Part shown: in pieces, positions 35,186 to 42,073 of the stretch
How positions within the stretch are numbered: position 1 is the stretch's first letter
How the letters are laid out: each line of letters starts with the position of its first letter
Source: Bacteroidales bacterium
GTDB lineage: Bacteria; Bacteroidota; Bacteroidia; Bacteroidales; VadinHA17
NCBI GenBank assembly: GCA_003157015.1
Contig: PMIJ01000028.1
Span: 23,242 to 87,241, forward strand
Direction: 5' to 3'
Length of the DNA: 64,000 bases
Made by a program: the position numbers and the translations under genes
Notes under the pieces: generated by a model
The model's input: only the letters and a program-made list of their open reading frames with translations
What the model was told of the DNA's origin: nothing
The model's database searches: none

Positions 35186-35345
35186 TATTTAAGATTTATA
35201 ATGTTTGGTGAAACTTACATTACTTTGCAGCCGTTGCTAACTCATTGACTGCTTTATGGTATATGGCTTTTCTTGGATAATTAAAAGTATATGATTTTTT
35301 ATACCTTTACTTAAAATAATTAACCGCTCTTCTATTTTAATTAAT

Positions 35346-35735
35346 ATGAAAAAAATATATCATCTTTCCTTACTTCTGATTGTGATATTGATAACTAATC
35401 CATTAACGGCACAAAATACAGCAAACAAAAATATTCTTCCCGGTTCATGGCTAGGTAAAATTTCAACCAACGGGGTTGATCTAAGGCTGGTCTTTAATAT
35501 TAAATTAAATGATAAAGACAGTTTGATTGCAACTGCTGACAGTCCCGATCAGGGTGCAAAGGACATACCCGGCGGTCAGGTTACTCTTAACAAGCAAAAG
35601 ATTGTGATTGAGTTCCCCTCTATAAATGGAGAATATACCGGAACCGTGGCAAGTGATTCGACAATTAACGGGACGTGGGCACAGAATGGGGTTACACTCC
35701 CTTTAAATCTTAAAAAACAGGCTGCCTCAAAATAA
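35346..35735 (+). CDS. Secreted stand-alone N-terminal domain of Bacteroidetes alpha/beta hydrolases
   Basis: It has 129 residues, with a signal peptide ending LTAQ. The mature part (LPGSWLGKISTNGVDLRLVFNI...ATADSPDQGAKDIPGG...GTWAQNGVTLPLNLKK) matches, as I recall, a beta-rich domain that precedes the hydrolase domain in many secreted Bacteroidetes alpha/beta hydrolases. Here the frame stops normally after it and no hydrolase follows; the next gene is on the opposite strand. It is either a genuine single-domain protein or the remnant of a larger one. No catalytic residues are expected. Function is unknown. Confidence 0.65.
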   Translation: MKKIYHLSLLLIVILITNPLTAQNTANKNILPGSWLGKISTNGVDLRLVFNIKLNDKDSLIATADSPDQGAKDIPGGQVTLNKQKIVIEFPSINGEYTGTVASDSTINGTWAQNGVTLPLNLKKQAASK

Positions 35736-35757
35736 CCACAACTTTGCCGGTTTAAAC

Positions 35758-36756
35758 TTATGGCTGACTTGATTTTGGTTTTACAGGCATTTCACCTAGT
35801 TTTTTGAGAATCAAGCGTCCTCGGGCTGTGATGCCTGCCGATCCGTCTTCCATCAGGATACTGATTGAGGCAGAAAGTTCATTTGCCAATTCAGGATAAA
35901 CCAGCGTAAGTTTATACAATATTTCCATGGCATAAGCCTTTACGGCTATAGCTGAATTTCCTGAGTTCAGTTTAAGGAAACAGAAATCGGCTAATAAACC
36001 CTGTTGATGACTGTTTATTTTTTCCAGATCGCTCAAGGAAACTATTCTCAGGAAACTTCTGATAGTGCTTTCATTTTCCAGTTTGAACAGAGTCTCAACG
36101 ATCTGATTTAGATATGGATAAATGATCTCCGGAAAGCTGTCGCAAACTTTTGTAAGTGTCCACGATGCCCTGAAGGAAAGGCTCTTATCGGAAGAAAGGG
36201 AATATTCAAACAGTTTCATGAAAGTGGCAGGATTTTCTATAGCAGAAGCTGCCAGCCATTCAGCCTCTTTTCGGCCCATCATGTTATTTACAAATGTTTG
36301 AAGATCGGTGTTATCAGGAAGATCATCAGATGGATGGCCGACAAATTGCTTTTCCTCTAAATTCTCAGCATTTATTCTTTCCAGATAGCTTTTTGCGACA
36401 ATAACGTCAGCTTCCGAATAATCGGGATCCATCAGATCTTTTACTTCAATCCATTTAAAACCAATATGTTCCGAAAGCACTGGCACCTCATCAAGCGTGT
36501 CACAAATAAATGGTAACAGGGCGATCCGCTTATGGCCATAGTCATATTCAACTTTTGACAGCATTCCTCGTATTACTATCTCCATCGACAATTCTTCTTC
36601 CACTTCGCGGATAACACATTCTTCGTCAGTCTCCCCAGGTGCAACTTTCCCGCCTGGAAATTCCCATTTAAATGGGTGATCAGTTGCCTCTCCACGCTGG
36701 ACAACTAAAATTTCATTCTTCTCGTTCCGAATAATAGCACATGTTACAATCAACAT
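35758..36756 (-). CDS. MutT-like Nudix hydrolase fused to a HEAT-like helical domain
   Basis: It has 332 residues. Residues 1 to about 130 are a MutT/8-oxo-dGTPase type Nudix domain: VTCAIIRNEKNEILVVQRG, then Nudix box GGKVAPGETDEECVIREVEEEL with REVEEE, and the later HIGFKWIEVKDL. From about 155 the protein is repeated amphipathic helices (EAEWLAASAIENPATFMKLFEYSL, SLSFRASWTLTKVCDSFPEII, SAIAVKAYAMEILYKLTLVYPEL, ARGRLILKKLGE), resembling HEAT repeats. The Nudix part would cleanse oxidised nucleotides; the helical part may bind a partner. The fusion is unusual to my knowledge. Confidence 0.82.
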   Translation of the reverse strand: MLIVTCAIIRNEKNEILVVQRGEATDHPFKWEFPGGKVAPGETDEECVIREVEEELSMEIVIRGMLSKVEYDYGHKRIALLPFICDTLDEVPVLSEHIGFKWIEVKDLMDPDYSEADVIVAKSYLERINAENLEEKQFVGHPSDDLPDNTDLQTFVNNMMGRKEAEWLAASAIENPATFMKLFEYSLSSDKSLSFRASWTLTKVCDSFPEIIYPYLNQIVETLFKLENESTIRSFLRIVSLSDLEKINSHQQGLLADFCFLKLNSGNSAIAVKAYAMEILYKLTLVYPELANELSASISILMEDGSAGITARGRLILKKLGEMPVKPKSSQP

Positions 36757-36820
36757 AATTCATTCTATTTGAATGTACTCATTTAATTCTAATCTCTATA
36801 AGTCGTAAATAATCAATTAA

Positions 36821-36922
36821 AATTCTCTGTGAAACTCTGTGCTTCTCCGTGATTCTCTGTGTCAGTTCTTATTTTTTGTTACACAGAGGGTCACAGAGTA
36901 CTCACAGAGTGACACAGAGGCG
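36821..36922. repeat. Intergenic palindromic repeat, CACAGAG family (copy A3)
   Basis: Left arm TTCTCTGTGAAACTCTGTG...GATTCTCTGTGTCAGTTCTT, right arm TTGTTACACAGAGGGTCACAGAG...GTGACACAGAGG. The arrangement is the same as copies A2, A5 and A6, including the GTTCTT...TTGTTACACAGAG centre. It lies between two minus-strand genes. Confidence 0.75.
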
Positions 36923-36927
36923 GGTTT

Positions 36928-37392
36928 TTATACATGACTTTCAATAATATCCTCATAAAGAGGAATAACAAGCAAATATTCAAACTTCATTGCCTGATGA
37001 TCAATCGTAAATGCATAATGATGAATTCCATTTGTAACTATCAGGTATGGCACTTTATATTTCATATTGTAAGTGGCTATCTGTTCACATACATCTTCGT
37101 CAATCTTGATATCAGGAGATTTACATTCTACGATAAGTATTGGGTTTCCCGTTCTGTCATGTACAAGAATATCAACTCTTCTTTTTAATTTATTGAATTT
37201 GAACAAAACCTCGATTCCAATAAGCCCGGGAGGATATTTCCCTTCGCTTATCAGGTATTGAACAAAATTCTGCCTGACCCACTCTTCAGGAGTGAGCTTA
37301 ACATATTTCTTCCTTAATGGATCGAGGATCATTTCATTTCCTTCTTTTCCAGTTATCCTGAAGGAATATTGAGGCAGTTTTAACTGTTTCAA
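36928..37392 (-). CDS. HsdR N-terminal-like (PD-(D/E)XK) nuclease-fold protein
   Basis: It has 154 residues. It matches the stand-alone HSDR_N_2 family: RRKYVKLTPEEWVRQNFVQYL, then the PD-(D/E)XK core with KRRVDILVHDRTGNPILIVECKSP (Asp, Glu, Lys) and QIATYNMKYKVPYLIVTNG. No methylase, specificity or helicase subunit is adjacent, so it is not a restriction system in itself. The family is common in Bacteroidetes and of unknown role; nuclease activity on particular or damaged DNA is possible. Confidence 0.8.
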   Translation of the reverse strand: MKQLKLPQYSFRITGKEGNEMILDPLRKKYVKLTPEEWVRQNFVQYLISEGKYPPGLIGIEVLFKFNKLKRRVDILVHDRTGNPILIVECKSPDIKIDEDVCEQIATYNMKYKVPYLIVTNGIHHYAFTIDHQAMKFEYLLVIPLYEDIIESHV

Positions 37393-37439
37393 CTTAGTTT
37401 CGTATTTTTGGCATAGAATTAATAATTTCTAGTTCACCC

Positions 37440-37545
37440 TTAGTGTCACTTCGTCATATCCTTCGAGTTCCTACGTGTTAAAAAAAAGATTTATCACAAA
37501 GGGACTCGAAGTTCATCACAAAGGATCACAAAGAAGAACAAAAGA
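37440..37545. repeat. Intergenic palindromic repeat, CACAAAG family variant (copy A4)
   Basis: The left side has CCTTCGAGTTCCTACGTG. The right side has ATCACAAAGGGACTCGAAG, then ATCACAAAGGATCACAAAG. CTTCGAGTTCC and GGGACTCGAAG form an imperfect inverted pair. It resembles the CACAAAG repeats but is more divergent. It lies between divergent genes and so overlaps their promoter region. Confidence 0.5.
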
Positions 37546-37592
37546 AAAGCTTAGACAAATATATTGAGATAATCATTAACTAAAATAACCAG

Positions 37593-38363
37593 ATGAAAAC
37601 CAAAGAGGAAATTGTTAATAACTGGCTTCCCAGATATACCGGAAAATCGATTGATAGTTTCGGCAAATACTTTCTTCTTACGAATTATATGCATTATGTT
37701 GAACTTTTTGCAAACTGGAATAAGGTAAAGGTTGAAGGAAGAGACAAAAATATGCCAAGTGCAACTGCCGACGGTATAACTATCATAAATTTTGGCATGG
37801 GCAGCCCAAATGCCGCTACAATTATGGATCTTCTCAGTGCAGTGAATCCAAATGCAGTGCTATTTCTGGGTAAATGCGGAGGACTGAAAAAAAAGAACAC
37901 TTTAGGTGATCTGATCCTGCCTATTGCAGCAATAAGAAGCGACGGGACATCGAATGATTATCTTCCAAATGAAGTGCCGGCTTTGCCGGCTTTTAAACTT
38001 CAGAGTGCAATATCTGCCACCATCACCCGGTTTAACCGGGAGTACTGGACAGGTACAGTATATACTACAAACAGAAGGGTTTGGGAATATGATGACAGAT
38101 TTAAAAAATACCTCGTTAAAACAAGGGCCATGGCCATTGATATGGAAACTGCAACAATTTTTACTGTCGGATTTGCTAATGAAATTCCCACAGGAGCCCT
38201 CCTGCTTGTTTCTGATCAGCCAATGATTTCTACGGGTATAAAAACAGAAGCCAGCGATGTTAAAGTCACAAATGATTTTGTTGAAATCCACCTTAAAATA
38301 GGAATTGATTCCCTTCGGGAAATAAAAAATAACGGAGTATCCGTTAAACATCTAAAATTCTGA
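37593..38363 (+). CDS. amn: AMP nucleosidase
   Basis: It has 256 residues, the short Bacteroidetes form. Hydrolyses AMP to adenine and ribose 5-phosphate. The purine-nucleoside-phosphorylase fold is seen in ITIINFGMGSPNAATIMDLL, AVLFLGKCGGLKKKNTLGDLILP and MAIDMETATIFTVG (ribose-binding Met-Glu), ending with the LLVSDQPM segment. A role in purine salvage and energy-charge control is expected. It lies two bases before holA. Confidence 0.88.
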   Translation: MKTKEEIVNNWLPRYTGKSIDSFGKYFLLTNYMHYVELFANWNKVKVEGRDKNMPSATADGITIINFGMGSPNAATIMDLLSAVNPNAVLFLGKCGGLKKKNTLGDLILPIAAIRSDGTSNDYLPNEVPALPAFKLQSAISATITRFNREYWTGTVYTTNRRVWEYDDRFKKYLVKTRAMAIDMETATIFTVGFANEIPTGALLLVSDQPMISTGIKTEASDVKVTNDFVEIHLKIGIDSLREIKNNGVSVKHLKF

Positions 38364-38365
38364 TA

Positions 38366-39373
38366 ATGCCTGTTACATACGAAGAGATAATCTCAGATCT
38401 GAAAAACAGAATTTTTAAACCTGTATATTTCCTGGCCGGTGAAGAACCTTATTACATTGACCTCATTACGGATTATATTCAGGAGAAGGTTTTGCCTGAG
38501 GCTGAAAAGGCCTTTAACCAGATTGTTCTGTATGCCGATGATACAAATATTGCAGCTATAATTGATACTGCCAGAAGGTTTCCGATGATGGCAAGTCATC
38601 AGGTTCTTATTATCAAGGAAGCTCAAACGCTTAAAAAACTGGATGACCTTGCAATATATCTCGAGAAGCCTCTTTTGTCGACCATACTTGTATTCAGCTA
38701 TAAATATAAGACCCTGGATAAAAGAACAAAACTTTATAAAACTCTCGATAGTCACGGAGCATATTTTGAATCGCTAAGAATTCGCGATTATCTCATTCCG
38801 GCATGGATTGAACGGTACCTGATGATAAAAGGTATAAAGACTGATCCGAGTGCAAGCGCCTTGCTGACTGAATATCTTGGCACTGATTTGCATAAGATTG
38901 TAAATGAGTTGGATAAACTTATTATAACTCTTCCTGCAGGAAAACCCTTTATCACGACTGCATTAATTGAAAAAAATATAGGAATAAGCAAGGATTACAA
39001 TAATTTCGAATTACAAAAGGCAATCGGAGAAAAGAATATCCTCAAAGCCAATATGATAGTCCATTATTTTGCTGATAATCCCAAAGACAATCCTATCACA
39101 CTCTCCATTGCATCTCTTTTCAGCTTTTTCAGCAAGCTTCTTACTTTCCATTATCTCACAGATAAATCGAAAAACAATGTGGCGGCAGTTCTTAAGGTAA
39201 ATCCTTTTTTTGTTAAAGAATATGAGAACTCAGCATTAAGGTACGATGTATCAAAGACCGTTCAGATTATCAGTCTTTTGCGTACATACGACATGAAATC
39301 AAAAGGTTATGGTGACCCGGGTACCGAACCGGGAGAACTTCTGAAGGAGTTGGTATTCAGGATATTACATTGA
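38366..39373 (+). CDS. holA: DNA polymerase III delta subunit
   Basis: It has 335 residues. Clamp-loader subunit that opens the beta clamp. The N-terminal LKNRIFKPVYFLAGEEPYYIDLITDYI replaces the Walker A of AAA+ relatives, as usual for delta. SHQVLIIKEAQTLKKLDDLAIYLEKP and DPSASALLTEYLGTDLHKIVNELDKL are typical, and the C-terminal collar helices follow. Start is two bases after amn, likely cotranscribed. Confidence 0.92.
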   Translation: MPVTYEEIISDLKNRIFKPVYFLAGEEPYYIDLITDYIQEKVLPEAEKAFNQIVLYADDTNIAAIIDTARRFPMMASHQVLIIKEAQTLKKLDDLAIYLEKPLLSTILVFSYKYKTLDKRTKLYKTLDSHGAYFESLRIRDYLIPAWIERYLMIKGIKTDPSASALLTEYLGTDLHKIVNELDKLIITLPAGKPFITTALIEKNIGISKDYNNFELQKAIGEKNILKANMIVHYFADNPKDNPITLSIASLFSFFSKLLTFHYLTDKSKNNVAAVLKVNPFFVKEYENSALRYDVSKTVQIISLLRTYDMKSKGYGDPGTEPGELLKELVFRILH

Positions 39374-39381
39374 TGATCGTT

Positions 39382-39497
39382 TTTTACCTCTTCCCTCTGG
39401 CCCCCTTCTCCCAGGAGAGACGGGGGTAACTTCATGATTCGTATAATGATTAAGCCCCTTCCTTTTGGGGGAGGCGTTTGGGAAGAGGTAAAAAGAT
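39382..39497. repeat. Intergenic palindromic repeat, C-run/G-run family (copy B5)
   Basis: TACCTCTTCCCTCTGGCCCCCTTCTCCCAGGAG at the left and AAGCCCCTTCCTTTTGGGGGAGGCGTTTGGGAAGAGGTA at the right; ends TACCTCTTCCC and GGGAAGAGGTA are perfectly inverted. The right end extends to AAAAAGATTTA, shared with copy B1. It lies between convergent holA and the YqgE gene and slightly overlaps the 3' end of the latter's neighbourhood. Confidence 0.75.
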
Positions 39498-40088
39498 TTA
39501 ATTCATCTCCGGAGAATCGGGGAAATCGGCCCACATCCTGTATTTGTTCTTAAAGCTTCTTAAAACTTTTTTCCAGATATCATCACCTCTGTTATTCAGT
39601 ACAATATTGGAGTTGACTTTTGCAATAACCCATGAATTTTCTTTAAGTTCGCGTTCAAGCTGGCCCGCAGACCATCCTGAATAGCCCAGAAAAAATCTTA
39701 TTTGAGATTGGTTTAATTTCCCTGTTTTTATAAGCTCTCTTACACTGTCAATATCGCCTCCCCAGAAAATATTCCCTTGCACCAGAACGCTTTTTGGAAT
39801 CAGATCTCCGGCGCTATGCAGATAATGAAGAGTGTCAGGAGCAACCGGTCCTCCCATGCTGATGTTTTCATCACAGTTTTCAAAACCTTCTATAGCATCA
39901 CTGATCTTTAAATCGAGCTTTTTGTTAAGGATAAAGCCTACCGATCCCTCCGGATTATGATCAGTAAGGTACACGATGCTCCGATTGAAAAAAGTATCGG
40001 GCAGAAATGGTTCTGAAATCAGAATCTTTCCTTTTTCCGGGATTTTATCTTCCGGCAATATTGCAAATAAATCGAGTTCCGGTTGCAT
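39498..40088 (-). CDS. YqgE/AlgH family protein
   Basis: It runs from the ATG at 40088 (a TTG start at 40103 is also in frame but less likely), 196 residues. The family signature GKILISEPFLPDTFFNRSIVYLTDH...GSVGFILNK is at residues about 20-60, with MGGPVAPDTLHYLH and RFFLGYSGWSAGQLERELKENSW further on. Function of UPF0301/AlgH proteins is not settled; a regulatory role has been proposed in Pseudomonas. Confidence 0.9.
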   Translation of the reverse strand: MQPELDLFAILPEDKIPEKGKILISEPFLPDTFFNRSIVYLTDHNPEGSVGFILNKKLDLKISDAIEGFENCDENISMGGPVAPDTLHYLHSAGDLIPKSVLVQGNIFWGGDIDSVRELIKTGKLNQSQIRFFLGYSGWSAGQLERELKENSWVIAKVNSNIVLNNRGDDIWKKVLRSFKNKYRMWADFPDSPEMN

Positions 40089-40195
40089 AATACTAATAAA
40101 CAATTGAAATTGAAATATTGTACAAAAATAATTAAGTAAAAACTTATCTTCAATTAAATATTATCATATTTTTACCCCAATTGTTAAATAATGTC

Positions 40196-41968
40196 ATGCA
40201 AAGAAGTACTTTAAGTATAATTGGGAATAAAGTTGTTTTGAATATCCGTGAAAGGATGTGCGAAACAGCAGAAGAAATGCTGGCGAGTGACAAATTTCGG
40301 CTTATCCTTGACCATTGTCTTAATAACCTCAGATCTAAAAACTCGCCATTGCTTGAGTTTTTTGGAGGTTGCACTGCTGACGAAGATTGCGTGAATGATC
40401 TAGTCAAGACTCTTTCATTACTCGTTAAGTATGAAAGCAATCTTATACCCCATATTTTTGATAAGTCCAGGATCTTTCTTAAAGACCTTGATAAACTTGC
40501 CGGTTTTGTAGAATACCTGTATGACTATTGGCGCCACTTTGACCGGTTCATAATCAATGATTCTGAAGGCGACCGTCTCGACAAAAGGCCATATCGCACA
40601 TTTAATGAAACAATTGAACAGCTTACACATCTGATAAGAACTGTTTACAGACATATTCAGGAAAACATTACAGGTAGTCATCCTGCCGTTTACAGACAGG
40701 TTCCGGCAGGAGCTGAGATGGCGGTGATTTCACTTCCGAAAGATATTGCTTACAGGGGAGAAAAATATAAAAAACTCAATAGTGTTCCTGTGATCCGCCA
40801 AATGCTGATCTATCCTCCGCTGGTTATCCAGCAGCCTATGAATAAGAGGACAGGCCATTTCAAAAAGATTAACAAAAATCCTGTCGATCTTGTAGAATTA
40901 AAATCAGGAGAGTGGATCTGTTACCCGGCAAAAGTAGGTAAGTTGCTAATCATGGTTTACTTCCATCAGGATTTTTTTGAACTTGGTTTCTCAATGTGTA
41001 ACCTGTTTCAGCTTGCAGATGATTCTGATCTTGAGAAAAAACCCGATGCTCTCTTCATTTATGGAGTTCCAGGGAGTGCGATTGACGGTCTGGCTAAATA
41101 TTCAACAGTATTCTACGATGACGAGGAAAATGAAATATTCGTGGGTGCGATTCCTGACCGTGCCGAATTTGGGTACTTCGGTTATCTTAAAAAAATGATA
41201 CTAACTCTTCATAATTCCATAGTTATGAAAGCCGGTAAGATGCCCTTTCATGGCGCTATGGTGAAAATAATGCTGCAGGGAAATAAAGAAGCCACTATTC
41301 TGATGATGGGCGATACAGGTGCCGGGAAATCAGAGACTCTTGAAGCTTTCAGGGTTTTGGCTGACAAATATATACGGGAACTTACAATTATTGCAGATGA
41401 TATGGGGTCCATAGACCTGGACAAAAACGGATTCCCTATCGGATACGGCACTGAGATAGGTGCATTCCTGCGTCTCGATGACCTGCAGCCCGGATATGCA
41501 TTCGGACATCTCGACAGATCAATAATTATGAATCCAAGCCAGGTTAATGCCAGGATAGTATTTCCGGTAACCAACTTTGAAACAATCATTGCAGGACATA
41601 AAATCGACTATATACTCTATGCTAACAATTATGAGGAAATTGACACTGAACATCCGGTAATTGAAAAATTCACATCTGCAGAATGGGCACTTGATATATT
41701 CAGCGAAGGGGCAGTTATGAGCAAGGGAACTACTACAACAACCGGACTGGTGCACTCATATTTTGCAAATATTTTCGGTCCGCCCGAATACAAAGATTTA
41801 CATGATAAGATCGCGTCAAAATACTTCGCTTCATTCTTTAAAAATAATGTTTTTGTCGGTCAGATGAGAACCAGGCTTGGGATACCCGGTTATGAATCAA
41901 GCGGTCCGAAAGAAGCTGCTCTTGCATTGCTGAAGATAATCGGGGTTACAGATATTACATCCTCTTAA
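40196..41968 (+). CDS. HPr-kinase/PEP-carboxykinase-like P-loop protein of unknown role
   Basis: It is 590 residues from ATG 40196 (TTG at 40181 also in frame). Residues 1 to about 350 match nothing I recognise. Then comes HGAMVKIML, the strand before a P-loop MMGDTGAGKSETLEAF at about 370-385, and TIIADDMGSID at about 398-408. This order (HG-V, GDxGxGKSE, ADD) is that of HPr kinase/phosphorylase, and more distantly of ATP-dependent PEP carboxykinase. A further 180 conserved-looking residues follow (GYGTEIGAFLRLDD, FPVTNFETII). It is too long and divergent to be an ordinary HprK. A protein or small-molecule kinase is possible. It is convergent with the E1 gene. Confidence 0.6.
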   Translation: MQRSTLSIIGNKVVLNIRERMCETAEEMLASDKFRLILDHCLNNLRSKNSPLLEFFGGCTADEDCVNDLVKTLSLLVKYESNLIPHIFDKSRIFLKDLDKLAGFVEYLYDYWRHFDRFIINDSEGDRLDKRPYRTFNETIEQLTHLIRTVYRHIQENITGSHPAVYRQVPAGAEMAVISLPKDIAYRGEKYKKLNSVPVIRQMLIYPPLVIQQPMNKRTGHFKKINKNPVDLVELKSGEWICYPAKVGKLLIMVYFHQDFFELGFSMCNLFQLADDSDLEKKPDALFIYGVPGSAIDGLAKYSTVFYDDEENEIFVGAIPDRAEFGYFGYLKKMILTLHNSIVMKAGKMPFHGAMVKIMLQGNKEATILMMGDTGAGKSETLEAFRVLADKYIRELTIIADDMGSIDLDKNGFPIGYGTEIGAFLRLDDLQPGYAFGHLDRSIIMNPSQVNARIVFPVTNFETIIAGHKIDYILYANNYEEIDTEHPVIEKFTSAEWALDIFSEGAVMSKGTTTTTGLVHSYFANIFGPPEYKDLHDKIASKYFASFFKNNVFVGQMRTRLGIPGYESSGPKEAALALLKIIGVTDITSS

Positions 41969-42064
41969 CTCTGTGATGCTCAGTGCTCCTCTGTGAACCT
42001 CTGTGTCAGTTCTTGTGCATTCTTGTTACACAGAGAACCACAGAGGAGGCACAGAGAGCCACAA
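41967..42064. repeat. Intergenic palindromic repeat, CACAGAG family (copy A5)
   Basis: Left arm ACTCTGTGATGCTCAGTGCTCCTCTGTGAACCTCTGTGTCAG, right arm TTGTTACACAGAGAACCACAGAGGAGGCACAGAG, nearly full inverted complement (CCTCTGTG... against ...CACAGAGG). It lies between convergent genes. I have split the motif mentally as in A2, A3 and A6: same centre GTTCTT...TTGTTACACAGAG. Confidence 0.75.
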
Positions 42065-42073
42065 TGTAGAGGC

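Noticed and set aside
36928..37392. A type I restriction system, from the HsdR N-terminal-like protein
   Set aside because: Only the small stand-alone nuclease-fold domain is present. There is no helicase, methylase or specificity gene nearby, and this short form is common in Bacteroidetes chromosomes.
37902..38351. A 149-residue minus-strand frame inside amn
   Set aside because: It lies wholly inside the clear AMP nucleosidase gene, is rich in Cys, Phe and Ser as shadow frames are, and has no recognisable motif.
36821..42064. CRISPR array from recurrent CACAGAG units
   Set aside because: The units are isolated, palindromic and hundreds to thousands of bases apart, with no regular spacers and no cas genes.
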